Below are positions 22,371 to 29,897 of a stretch of 29,897 nucleotides of DNA, piece by piece. This DNA comes from Pseudomonadota bacterium (GTDB lineage: Bacteria; Desulfobacterota; Desulfovibrionia; Desulfovibrionales; Desulfovibrionaceae), in NCBI GenBank assembly GCA_023390395.1, contig JAEWCY010000229.1, positions 1-29,897 of the forward strand. Direction: 5' to 3'. Position numbers and translations under genes: made by a program. The first letter of the stretch is position 1. Each line of letters opens with the position of its first letter. Under the pieces are notes generated by a model that made no database searches, had not been told where the DNA came from, and was given only the letters and a program-made list of their open reading frames with translations.

Positions 22371-23827
22371 GGACGTTCTCCGGGACGGCCCGCGCCTTGC
22401 GGCCGGGGTTTGGCGACGGAGCGCAGTTCGGCCAGGTCGTGGGGGCCGAAGCCCTTGAGGCCCACGAGCACGGCCAGGTAGACCAGCGTGCCCGCGGCCG
22501 CGCCGAGAAAGGGCGCGTGGCGCAGCAGCATGCAGGCTCCCAGGCACGCCCCGCCGGCGCAAAGGACCCGCACAAGCGGCCCCAGGGCATGGGGCCGGTA
22601 GCCGTGGCGGGCGGCGAAGCGGGTGGAAAAGACCAGCAGCCAGAGGTAGGAGCAAAGCGCCACCACGGCCGAGCCCACCGCCCCGTGGCGCGGCACGACG
22701 TAGACGTTGCCGGCCACGTTGAGGGCCAGGGCGGCGGCGGCGTAGTACAGGGCGTAACGCTGGCGGCCGATGGCCACGAGCACGTTGTTGACCAGCATGT
22801 CGAGCGCCAGGGGGGCCAGGGCCAGAGCGAGCAGGCGCAGGACCATGGCCGCGCCCTGGAACTTCTGGCCGAAAAGAAGCACGCAGGCCGGCTCGGCGTA
22901 ATAGGCCAGAAGGATCGAGGGCAGGACCATGACGTGCAGGGTGTGGCGGAAGATCAGGCGGAAAAGACGTCTGGCCCCCAGGGGATCGACCGGAGCCAGG
23001 CGGGAGAGCGCCGGGAACACGGCCAGCATCAGGGCCTGCGGCAGGATCTCGAGCTTGAGGATGAATTCGTGGGGGGCCTGGAAGTCGGCCACGGTCGCGG
23101 CGTCGGCCAGGAAGGACAGCACCAGGGTGTTGGCCCGAAAGAGGTTCTGGTGGAAAAAGACGCCGAGTCCCACCACCGAGGCCGCGCCGAGCATCCGCCA
23201 GAGCTCGGCCCGGGAAAAGCGAAAGGACGGCCGGGTCAGGTCGCGCCAGACCACGCGCCAGGCGAGCGCCATGTGCAGGCCGGCGGCCAGGGCCAAACCG
23301 GCCAGCACGCCCGTGTAGCCGAGCCCCTGCCACAGCGCCGCGCCGACCAGGGCCACCGAGGCCAGCCCCGACACGATGGCCAGGGGCGGCTCGTAGCCCA
23401 TGCGTTCGTGGGCCTGGAACACGGCGCAGGCGAGTTGGCCCAGGGACCGGCAGGCCTCCAGGCAAAAGGCCAATGCGAGCCCCAGCCGGGCCTCGGGCCC
23501 GTAGCCGGCGAAAGCGGCGGCCACGACCAGGGCCAGGCCGCACAGGGCGACGAGGCCAAGGCGCAAAAGCAGGGCCTGGCCGACGACGGTCGGGGCCGCG
23601 CCGGGACTGGTCGCCATTTCCCGGATCATGATCTGCTGGATGCCGCAGTAGGTCATGGCCGCCGCCGCCCCGGCCATGGCCGAGACCGAGGCGTAGGCGC
23701 CGTAGGCGTCCAGGGACAGCCAGCGGGCGGCGGCCAGCAGCACGAAGAAGCCGCTGGCGATCTGGATGACGCGCGACAGGATCAGGGCCAGGAAGTTGCC
23801 GGCCAGGGAGCGGGGAGGCGGCGTCAC
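22367..23827 (-). CDS. Wzx-like polysaccharide flippase (MOP superfamily)
   Basis: An inner-membrane protein of 486 residues with about 12-14 hydrophobic segments, of the oligosaccharide-flippase/MVIN type. The start (GNFLALILSRVIQIASGF) and the VFPALSRL and LLFGQKF blocks are typical of Wzx/RfbX-like proteins. It would move lipid-linked glycan repeat units from the cytoplasmic to the periplasmic face. The start is GTG 23827; GGAG lies 11 nt upstream, so initiation is probably modest. It sits 33 nt after the adaptor gene and its stop overlaps the next ATG. A basic cytoplasmic tail (KPRPQGAGR) ends the protein. Confidence 0.88.
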   Translation of the reverse strand: MTPPPRSLAGNFLALILSRVIQIASGFFVLLAAARWLSLDAYGAYASVSAMAGAAAAMTYCGIQQIMIREMATSPGAAPTVVGQALLLRLGLVALCGLALVVAAAFAGYGPEARLGLALAFCLEACRSLGQLACAVFQAHERMGYEPPLAIVSGLASVALVGAALWQGLGYTGVLAGLALAAGLHMALAWRVVWRDLTRPSFRFSRAELWRMLGAASVVGLGVFFHQNLFRANTLVLSFLADAATVADFQAPHEFILKLEILPQALMLAVFPALSRLAPVDPLGARRLFRLIFRHTLHVMVLPSILLAYYAEPACVLLFGQKFQGAAMVLRLLALALAPLALDMLVNNVLVAIGRQRYALYYAAAALALNVAGNVYVVPRHGAVGSAVVALCSYLWLLVFSTRFAARHGYRPHALGPLVRVLCAGGACLGACMLLRHAPFLGAAAGTLVYLAVLVGLKGFGPHDLAELRSVAKPRPQGAGRPGERP

Positions 23828-23860
23828 GGGGAGGAGGTCTCCGATTGGGGCGTCGCGGGG

Positions 23861-24892
23861 CTACTTTGAAGCGTCGAGGTCCACCGTGACGTCGCAGCGC
23901 ATGCCTTCCTTGATGCGCAGGTCGGGGTTGGGCAGGGTCATTTCCAGTTCGTAGAAGGACGGCTGCTGCAGCATGGCCGGCTGGGCCACGAAGTCGATCT
24001 TGGAGATGGCGGTCTGGAAGGTCTGTCCGGGCAGGCCGTGGAAGACCAGGCTGGCCTTGTCGCCGACCTTGAGCTTCTGGGCGGCGATCTCGTGGACCGA
24101 GGCCCGGATGATGATGGGGTCCAGGCGGCCGATGGAGATCAGCGAGGCCTGCTTGCTGAAGGCCATGCCCGGGATGAGGCTGGAGTTGGTCCACAGCACG
24201 TAGCCGCTGGCCGGGGCGCGGATGTAGCCCACGCGCGGCAGCTTGTGGATGTCCTGGTCCTTGCCGTACTTGGACTTGGCGATGATGACCGCGTTGTCGT
24301 AACGCTGCTCGGCCAGGTCGCGCTTTTCCCGGAGGGCGTCGCGCTGGAGCATGAGCGCCTCGATCTCCTGCTGGTTGTAGCGCACGGTATTGGGGGCCAC
24401 GGTGTTCCCGGCGGCCTGGTTCTCCAGGTCGGCCTGTTGCTGGCGCACCAGGCTCAACTGGTTTTCCACATAGGCCAAGGCATGGTCCGCGTCGTTGAGT
24501 TCGGCGCGGGAGAGGGCCTGCTTCTCGGCCATGAGGTTTTCGAGGGGCATTTCGTAGGTGATGAGGATTTGGTCCTCGGCCACGGGGTCGCCCACCTTGA
24601 GCGGAGCGGAAAGGATGAGCAGCCGGTCCATGGTGGAGCCGAGCTCCGTGGCGGACTTCTGCTCGTCGTTTTGCTCCTTGGGCAGTTCGTAGACGTTGGC
24701 GGTGATGCCGCTGCCCTGGGCCTTGCCCTTGTCGGGCTTGGAGATGAAGGGCCAGGTGATCTCGTACTTGACGGGGCAATAGCTTTTGCCGAGGAAGGTC
24801 AGGGCTTCGGCCGCGGCCGGGCCGGCCGGCCAGAGGGCCAGGCACAGGGCCAGGGCGGCGAAGAGGCCGACGGGAAAACGCTTGGATGTCAT
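23861..24892 (-). CDS. HlyD/RND-type periplasmic adaptor protein
   Basis: A 343-residue exported protein of the membrane-fusion/periplasmic-adaptor family. A signal peptide (MTSKR, hydrophobic 8-21, cleavage near AAA-EA at 28) precedes a lipoyl half at about 85-115, an alpha-helical hairpin at about 118-210 (Gln/Glu-rich), the second lipoyl half (VGYIRAPASGYV, 221-232), and a beta-barrel domain from about 257 (DPIIIRASVHEIAAQKLKVG). There is no N-terminal membrane helix beyond the signal, and no RND or ABC transporter gene nearby. Instead the next gene is a flippase. The start is ATG 24892, with AGGCG 5 nt upstream. First gene of the minus-strand block, divergent from the wza-like gene. A role in polysaccharide transit is inferred from context. 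Confidence 0.85.
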   Translation of the reverse strand: MTSKRFPVGLFAALALCLALWPAGPAAAEALTFLGKSYCPVKYEITWPFISKPDKGKAQGSGITANVYELPKEQNDEQKSATELGSTMDRLLILSAPLKVGDPVAEDQILITYEMPLENLMAEKQALSRAELNDADHALAYVENQLSLVRQQQADLENQAAGNTVAPNTVRYNQQEIEALMLQRDALREKRDLAEQRYDNAVIIAKSKYGKDQDIHKLPRVGYIRAPASGYVLWTNSSLIPGMAFSKQASLISIGRLDPIIIRASVHEIAAQKLKVGDKASLVFHGLPGQTFQTAISKIDFVAQPAMLQQPSFYELEMTLPNPDLRIKEGMRCDVTVDLDASK

Positions 24893-25168
24893 AAGTCGCC
24901 TGAATGCCATTGGAGTTGATTGCCGACGCGACGCCTTTCGCGACCGCCGGAGCTTGGCGCATTGGCTCTTACACCATAACCAGGTGGACCACAACGCGCC
25001 GCCCCGCCTTGCGGTCGCCCGGGAAATCCCGTACCAGGGAGCAGTCACGAAACCTCCAGGAATTCCCATGCCGGCAGCCCGTTTGTACGCCACGTTTCGC
25101 GGTTCGGACCGCGGCCTTGCGCCCGGGGGGCGCCCTCGTAACCCGCACCTGTGCGCAACGACGGCAAC
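24893..25168. promoter_or_regulatory. Divergent intergenic region between adaptor and Wza-like genes
   Basis: About 276 nt that should hold the start points of both the minus-strand block and the plus-strand wza-wzc pair. On the minus strand TTGTGG and TAAGAG are 17 nt apart (24966-24994), a weak promoter. On the plus side there are two strong short hairpins before the gene: 25098-25113 (6-bp stem, TCGG loop) and 25119-25133 (GCGCCC/GGGCGC, 3-nt loop). They may form a leader structure. No JUMPStart/ops element is recognisable. Confidence 0.4.
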
Positions 25169-26047
25169 ATGTTGAAACTGTCGCGGCATTCCGGAAAAGG
25201 CGCGGGCATGTCCCCAGGGGCCGCTCTCCTGGCGGCCTGCGCCCTGGCCTTGCTCGCTGTCTCCGCCTGCGTCAAGCCCTCCCCGCCGCCGCCGGCCGCC
25301 ACGTCCCGGAATTCCCCTGACGGGGCCGCCGTCCGCCGGGCCACGCTCGGCTACGGCGACGAGGTGACCGTGGCCGTGTGGCGCAACGACGATCTCAAGA
25401 CCTCGGCCCGGGTGGACGAGAACGGCGAGATAGCCCTACCGCTGGTCGGCGAGGTCAAGGCGGGCGGGCGCACCGTGGCCGAGCTGCGCAAGGAACTGGC
25501 CCGGGTCTACGGCAAGTACGTCGTCGATCCGCAAGTGACGGTTTCCGTGTCCACCCTGCGCAGCCAGACGGCCATCGTCCTCGGCGAGGTCAAGACCCAG
25601 GGCGTGGTGTCCGTGGACCACGACATGAACCTGTTCGAGGCCATCGCCAGAAGCGGCGGCTTCACCGACAACGCCGGGAAGTCCATGGTGGTGCTGCTGC
25701 GCCCCGAGGGCGACCGCCCCCGGGCCTACATCCTCGACATGCGCCTGGGCACGTCGGTGGGCCAGGGCGTGGTCGGGTTCAACCGCTACCTCGAGGGCGG
25801 CGACATCCTCTTCGTGCCCAAAAGCACCTGGGCCACGGTGGAAGAGTTCATGGGCCACATGACCAGCGCGCTCAACGCCGTCATCAACGCCGAGCGCTTC
25901 GTCATCTTCATGCCCCAGCTGCGCGACGCCGTGAACGACCTGTTCAAGGGGCCGGTCACGACGACCACCATCATCAACAACCAGTCCCAGCCCGTGGCCG
26001 GCGAGGTGTTAAGCAACAGCCAGGGCGGCGTCTTCGCGGTGCAATAG
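25169..26047 (+). CDS. Wza-like polysaccharide export lipoprotein
   Basis: An outer-membrane polysaccharide export protein of 292 residues. A lipoprotein signal peptide (basic KLSRHSGK, hydrophobic 19-31, lipobox VSAC with C34) leads to a Poly_export domain at about 58-130 (LGYGDEVTVAVWRNDDL, VDENGEIALPLVGEV) and one SLBB-type domain at about 133-185 (VLGEVKTQGVV). The C-terminal part has an amphipathic segment (222-260) that could be the outer-membrane helix. Start choice: ATG 25169 gives the basic n-region the signal needs, but its ribosome site is poor. ATG 25208, with AAAAGG 7 nt upstream, is possible but gives an uncharged signal. GTG 25151 is the longest. The next gene starts at the last base of this stop (TAGTG). 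Confidence 0.9.
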   Translation: MLKLSRHSGKGAGMSPGAALLAACALALLAVSACVKPSPPPPAATSRNSPDGAAVRRATLGYGDEVTVAVWRNDDLKTSARVDENGEIALPLVGEVKAGGRTVAELRKELARVYGKYVVDPQVTVSVSTLRSQTAIVLGEVKTQGVVSVDHDMNLFEAIARSGGFTDNAGKSMVVLLRPEGDRPRAYILDMRLGTSVGQGVVGFNRYLEGGDILFVPKSTWATVEEFMGHMTSALNAVINAERFVIFMPQLRDAVNDLFKGPVTTTTIINNQSQPVAGEVLSNSQGGVFAVQ

Positions 26048-28245
26048 TGGAACTTCGCCAGCTTCTCGCCATCCTGTGGCGTCGCCGGGCGCTCATGGGC
26101 TGGACGTTTCTGGTCGTTTTCGGCGGGCTGCTGGCGCTCACGCTTCTTTGCGAAACCCAGTACGTCTCCTCGGCCAAGGTCTACCTGTACCATTCCTCCA
26201 CCAAGGCCACGCTGCTCGGCCGCGCCTCCCTGGACTCGGCCATGGTCAGCTCGGCCTCGCTCACCGACACCGAGCGGGCCACCTACGAGGACCTGGCCAT
26301 CACCGTGCCGGTGGTGCGGCCGGTCCTCGTTGAACTCGACCTCATGCGCAAGCGCAAGTCGCTGCAAACCCTCGAGTTCATCCCCCTGGTGCGGCTGGTC
26401 GTGGACCATTTCTGGCCCCGCCTGGGCCTGCGGCCCATGACCTACGAGGAGCTGACCAACAAGTCCCTGGTCCACGTCATTTTTCCCAGGCCCTATCTCA
26501 AGGCGGCCATGATGGAGGATTCCGACATCCTGGAATTCTCCACCTCGGCCTCCTCCATGCGGCTGGCCATGGACCTGGCCAACGCCGCGGCCCGGTCCTT
26601 CGTGGCCCGGGAAACGGCCATGCGCCAGGACGAGTGCCGGGCCGTGGCCGAGTCCACCGCCCGGGAGCTGCCCAAGGCCCGGGCCGCCTACGAGCAGGCC
26701 CTGGCCGAACAGAAGGAAGTCCGGCGCACCGAAAAAATCGTGGACCTGACCAGCGAAGGCCAGCAGCTCGTCTCCCGCTACTACACGCTCTCCGCCGACC
26801 GCGACGCCAACCGGCTGAGCCTCATCCGGGCCCAGGGCATGCTGGCCAACGTCAAGGCCCAGCTGGCCAAGCGGCCGGAATTTCGCAAGACGTCCGAGTC
26901 CACCCAGCGTTCGTCGCTCATCGACTCGGTCAAGCTCACCCTGCGCGACCTCTACCTGGACCTGGCCGCGGCCAAGACGCGCCTGACGGCCGAGCATCCG
27001 GCGGTCAGGGAAATCGAGAACAAGATCGAGGAAGCCAAGCGCATCATCAAGGGGGAGTCCCAGAAGGTGTTCGGCTCGGAAACCGTGTCCACGGACCCGA
27101 CCTACAGCTACCTAAGCGAACGGGCCGCCGAGTACGCGGCGCAAGTGGCGGGCTACGAGTGCCAGGACGAGGCCTTCGCCACGCTGCTCGGCGAGGTGGA
27201 GAAGAAGGCCGACGCCTTTCCCGGCCGGGCCGCGGCCTCGGCCCTGGTGTCCGTCCGGGTGGACGCCAACCAGACCTTCGTGTCCAACCTCAACCAGATG
27301 GAGGCCATGGCCAAGGTCGGCGAGGGCATGGACCTGTCCATCGCCCATCTGGTGGAGCCGGCCGAACTGCCGGGCAAGATCGACGACTACATGCGGCCCA
27401 AGATTTCGCTGATGCTGGCCGTGGGCATCGCCGCCGGGGCGTTCCTGGCCGTGGTCGCCGCGTTGATCGCGGCCTGGACCGACGACGCGGCGGGGTCGCG
27501 CCCGGCCCTGGCCGAGGCCGGCACGCGGGTGCTCGGGGCCGTGCCCCGGCGCGGCGCCGTCGCCCGCAGCCAGGCCCTGCGCCGGCTGCGCGAGGCGCTT
27601 TTCCCGGCCGGAACCGGGCCTGGGGCCTCGATCGTCGTGGCCGGGGTCGACGACGGGGACGGGGACGCGCCCCGTTTGTGCTGGGATCTGGCCGGGGCCG
27701 TGGCCCGGTCCGGCGCGCGCACCCTGGTCGTGGACGCCGACCTCTGCCCGCCTCGGCCTTCGGGGCTGGCGGCCCTGGCCGGGCTGCCGGCCGGACCGGG
27801 ACTGGCCGAGGTGCTGGCCGGCGGGGTTTCCCTGGAATCGGTGCTGGTGCCGGGGCCGGAACCGGAGCTTTTCCTGCTGCCGGCCGGCCGGCCGCTTTCC
27901 GCGGAGGCGGCGGACCGGCTCATGGATTCGCCGCGTCTCGGCGCGGCGGTCGCCGAACTGGCCGGCCGCTTCGACCGGGTGCTCGTCTCTTGCGCGCCGT
28001 TTTCGCGCTCGGGCGACGCCCTGGCCCTGGGGCGGGCCGCCGGGGCGGTGCTGCTCGTGGCCAGGCTTTACCGTACGCCGGTCGGGGCCGTGGCCGAGGC
28101 GGCCGAGGCCTGCCTGTCCGTCTTGGGGCAAGAGCCCCTGGCCGTTTTTTCCGGCGTGCCGGCCGACGACCTCACGCCTCGCGAGCAGTGGCGGGCCATC
28201 CGGGCGCGCCTGCGCCGGGGGCGCGCCGCCCGGGCCGCCGGCTGA
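26047..28245 (+). CDS. Wzc-like polysaccharide co-polymerase with a degenerate kinase domain
   Basis: An inner-membrane chain-length/export regulator of 732 residues. A Wzz-type N-terminus with TM1 at about 18-35 is followed by a long periplasmic coiled-coil region (190-345) and TM2 at about 452-477. A cytoplasmic BY-kinase-like domain spans about 495-732. That domain is damaged at key points. The Walker A position reads VDDGDGDAP (537-541 GDGDA where GEGKS is expected). Walker A' LVVDADL is kept but the following basic residue is Cys. Walker B reads VLVSCAP, with Ser for Asp. There is no C-terminal tyrosine cluster (a single Tyr, 676, after the A' motif). The start is GTG 26047, overlapping the stop of the Wza-like gene by one base, so translation is coupled. 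It pairs with Wza for export through a trans-envelope channel, probably without autokinase activity. Confidence 0.9.
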   Translation: MELRQLLAILWRRRALMGWTFLVVFGGLLALTLLCETQYVSSAKVYLYHSSTKATLLGRASLDSAMVSSASLTDTERATYEDLAITVPVVRPVLVELDLMRKRKSLQTLEFIPLVRLVVDHFWPRLGLRPMTYEELTNKSLVHVIFPRPYLKAAMMEDSDILEFSTSASSMRLAMDLANAAARSFVARETAMRQDECRAVAESTARELPKARAAYEQALAEQKEVRRTEKIVDLTSEGQQLVSRYYTLSADRDANRLSLIRAQGMLANVKAQLAKRPEFRKTSESTQRSSLIDSVKLTLRDLYLDLAAAKTRLTAEHPAVREIENKIEEAKRIIKGESQKVFGSETVSTDPTYSYLSERAAEYAAQVAGYECQDEAFATLLGEVEKKADAFPGRAAASALVSVRVDANQTFVSNLNQMEAMAKVGEGMDLSIAHLVEPAELPGKIDDYMRPKISLMLAVGIAAGAFLAVVAALIAAWTDDAAGSRPALAEAGTRVLGAVPRRGAVARSQALRRLREALFPAGTGPGASIVVAGVDDGDGDAPRLCWDLAGAVARSGARTLVVDADLCPPRPSGLAALAGLPAGPGLAEVLAGGVSLESVLVPGPEPELFLLPAGRPLSAEAADRLMDSPRLGAAVAELAGRFDRVLVSCAPFSRSGDALALGRAAGAVLLVARLYRTPVGAVAEAAEACLSVLGQEPLAVFSGVPADDLTPREQWRAIRARLRRGRAARAAG

Positions 28246-28254
28246 TCCCTTCCG

Positions 28255-28542
28255 TTACAATCCGCTCACGTCCACGCCGCGCTCGGCCGCGATGCGCGCG
28301 CGCAGCCTCTCCAGCCGCGCCGTCAGGTAGGCCAGTTCGTAGGTCTCCGGCAGTTCGTGGAAATCGGCCATGTCCGGGTCGAAGGCGTCGAGGTCGATGA
28401 CCACGCGTTCGGCGACCAGACGCACATAATCGGAATAACTCGGAAAATCCAAAGGTTTGCCCGGGGCGCGCAGGCTTCGGGCAAAGGCCAGGGCTTCGGC
28501 GTAGGCGGCGGAGTCGAAGAGGCCGGCGTCGGGCTGGGTCAT
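28255..28542 (-). CDS. Small conserved-looking protein of unknown function
   Basis: A soluble acidic protein of 95 residues with no signal peptide, membrane segment or motif that I recognise. It is predicted mostly helical (KPLDFPSYSDYVRLVAER, then TYELAYLTARLERLRARI). AAGGA lies about 9 nt before the ATG, which supports a real gene. It starts 32 nt after the glycoside-hydrolase stop on the same strand, so the two are probably cotranscribed. It is convergent with the wzc-like gene, 9 nt between stops. Confidence 0.65.
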   Translation of the reverse strand: MTQPDAGLFDSAAYAEALAFARSLRAPGKPLDFPSYSDYVRLVAERVVIDLDAFDPDMADFHELPETYELAYLTARLERLRARIAAERGVDVSGL

Positions 28543-28574
28543 GGCGGCGTTCCTTCTGGTATGGGCGGGCGCGA

Positions 28575-29897
28575 TCAGGGCCTGGGATCGGCCCAGGCCA
28601 CCACCACCGTGCGGCCGCCCGGCGCGCGGAAGCGGTAGGCGTAGGCCCCGGGGCCAAGCGACAGGCGCTCGGGCCTGGGGTCGCACCCGGCCAGTTTGGC
28701 GCAAAGGCGGCGATAGGTAAAGAAGGCCAGCTTGGCCGCGCCGTCGGGCCGGTCCGGGCTCACGCGGGGGTCGGTGGTGAGGCCGACGTGGTCAAAGACG
28801 TCGCCGCGAAAGCGGAAGCCCTCGCGCACCATGGCCCAGAAGACCTTCTGCACGCCGAGCGACAGGGCGTAGACGCCGCGCCGCACCAGTTCGGCCGCCT
28901 GCTCGGCCTCGGTCTGGGGCGGCAGGCCCGGCGGCGCGGACGGCGCACCGCTATAGGTGGCGGTCTCGGTCATCCACAGCGGCGCGCGGGCGAAACCCGT
29001 GGCGTCCAGGGCCCGGCGCGCGGCGGCGGTCATGGCCGCGAGCCCCCGGTAGTCCCCGGCCCGGCCGAAGGCGTGCAGGTCGAAGATGTCGAAGCCCTTT
29101 CCGTGCAGCGCCTTGAGCAGCGGAACGTAATACATTTCGAAATTGCGCGGGAAGTCCTCGCCCGACACCCCGGCCAGGAGCACCTTGGCCCCGGGGTCCG
29201 CCTTTTTGATCAACCCTTCGGTGCGCAGCGTCAGGGCGGCGAAGCCGGCGGCGTCGTTTCGCGCCCGGGACAGGTCCAGCTCGTTTTCGAACTGCCAGTA
29301 GGTCACCCGGGGCGCGCCGGCCGGGGGGCTCGCGCCGTAGCGCCTGACGAGCGCCGTGACGAAGGCGTCGTAAGCGGCCGACGACGGGCCGAGCTCCCAG
29401 GAGCCGTCGGCCTTGGCGGCCAGGGGGCCGGGCTGGCCGGGCGCGCCGGGCGGGCCCTGGCCGTCCTGGCGCAGGCGCGCCGGCAGCATGATGGTGAGCA
29501 TGGCCCGCATGCCCGTGCCCATGGCCGCGAGCTGGGCGTCCAGGCGCGAGAAGTCGAACCGGCCGGCGACCAGGTCCGCGTCGGACTGGATGTCCACCCA
29601 CCAGGCCACGCCCCGGTGCCAGCCGAGGCCCAGGTCCCGGGCCAGGGCGAAGGGCGGGCTCTCGCCGCGGAAGGTGGCCGGGTGCGCGCCGAAGGGCGAG
29701 GCCAGGCGCTCGCCGGGCGTCGGCGGCGTCTCGCGCGGCTTCTCTTCGATGTAGATCGGCGTTTGGGTGAGGGTGAGCGCCACGCGTCCGCCGGCTGCCT
29801 CGACGACCGTGGCCGGGAAGTCCGGCGCGCCCGAGGCCCCCTCGGGCACGGCCGGAGAGACCGTCAGGCGCGGGGCCGCGGTCGGCAGGGAGACGGC
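28575..29897 (-). CDS. Glycoside hydrolase-like protein, clan-A type (5' end outside window)
   Basis: The frame is open to the window edge, so 440 C-terminal residues are seen and the N-terminus is missing; a GTG at 29849 is in frame but is probably not the start. A beta-rich segment (first 55 residues) precedes a TIM-barrel-like region. The likely acid/base Glu is in WQFENELDL (E206 of the visible part, after Asn), the likely nucleophile Glu is in LWMTETATYSG (E311), and an intervening FDLHAFG carries a conserved-looking His (H275). An NE then TE arrangement is typical of clan GH-A families such as GH39. A PslG-like role, trimming or releasing exopolysaccharide in the periplasm, would suit the export genes next door; that is inference. 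Family number not certain. Confidence 0.72.
   Translation of the reverse strand, partial: AVSLPTAAPRLTVSPAVPEGASGAPDFPATVVEAAGGRVALTLTQTPIYIEEKPRETPPTPGERLASPFGAHPATFRGESPPFALARDLGLGWHRGVAWWVDIQSDADLVAGRFDFSRLDAQLAAMGTGMRAMLTIMLPARLRQDGQGPPGAPGQPGPLAAKADGSWELGPSSAAYDAFVTALVRRYGASPPAGAPRVTYWQFENELDLSRARNDAAGFAALTLRTEGLIKKADPGAKVLLAGVSGEDFPRNFEMYYVPLLKALHGKGFDIFDLHAFGRAGDYRGLAAMTAAARRALDATGFARAPLWMTETATYSGAPSAPPGLPPQTEAEQAAELVRRGVYALSLGVQKVFWAMVREGFRFRGDVFDHVGLTTDPRVSPDRPDGAAKLAFFTYRRLCAKLAGCDPRPERLSLGPGAYAYRFRAPGGRTVVVAWADPRP

Noticed and set aside
24960..24976. Possible sigma-54 promoter (TTGGCGC) before the Wza-like gene
   Set aside because: The GG to GC distance is wrong, so the rigid -24/-12 spacing is not met.
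24893..25168. JUMPStart/ops element for RfaH control of polysaccharide genes
   Set aside because: No match to the GGCGGTAGCGTG core on either strand of the intergenic region.
1..29897. CRISPR arrays, tRNA or rRNA genes, insertion sequences, integrases, toxin-antitoxin pairs
   Set aside because: No direct-repeat arrays, cloverleaf sequences, transposase-like proteins or flanking target duplications were seen.

Overview
The window is GC-rich bacterial chromosome (the genes are strongly GC-biased at codon position 3). The gene set is an AlaRS of bacterial type, a bacteriohemerythrin, a Cache-type chemoreceptor, a CheA/CheY/CheD module, an HDOD protein, and Wza/Wzc-type polysaccharide export. 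This fits a motile, Gram-negative, oxygen-wary bacterium. A sulfate-reducing desulfovibrio relative (Solidesulfovibrio/Desulfovibrio type) is my best guess, but that is inference from style and content, not from a marker gene.

Layout. 1-2876: alaS behind two tandem hairpins, closed by a clear intrinsic terminator. 2877-3372: gene-free leader region. 3373-5877: bacteriohemerythrin (+) facing a chemoreceptor (-). 5878-8883: a two-gene catabolic unit (-), a DASS-family dicarboxylate transporter followed by a D-malate/tartrate-type decarboxylating dehydrogenase. 9121-11114: an ICMT-like membrane methyltransferase and a CgeB-like glycosyltransferase (+). 11117-12385: an HDOD regulator (-). 12602-14363: a polysaccharide-deacetylase-like gene (+) and a GT2 glycosyltransferase (-) whose 3' ends overlap by 59 nt. 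14508-24892: eight minus-strand genes packed with 4-nt overlaps or short gaps: periplasmic adaptor, flippase, alkaline-phosphatase-superfamily enzyme, cheA, response regulator, cheD, Sel1-like secreted protein, GT39-type membrane glycosyltransferase. 25169-28245: Wza-like lipoprotein and Wzc-like co-polymerase (+). 28255-29897: a small unknown protein and the 3' part of a clan-A-like glycoside hydrolase (-), which runs off the window.

How the genes may work together. From 9.6 kb to the end, the window is dominated by surface-polysaccharide functions: synthesis (GT2, GT39, CgeB-like), modification (deacetylase, AP-superfamily enzyme, hydrolase), flipping (Wzx-like) and export (Wza/Wzc-like plus an HlyD-type adaptor). 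The point of most interest is that a compact chemosensory module (CheA without a P2 domain, a stand-alone receiver, CheD; no CheW, CheR or CheB here) sits inside the co-directional polysaccharide block. This suggests a chemosensory pathway that controls surface polysaccharide rather than, or in addition to, flagella. A second oddity is the Wzc-like protein, whose BY-kinase domain has lost the Walker A lysine, the Walker B aspartate and the tyrosine tail. A third is the hemerythrin, which lacks the canonical bridging aspartate position.
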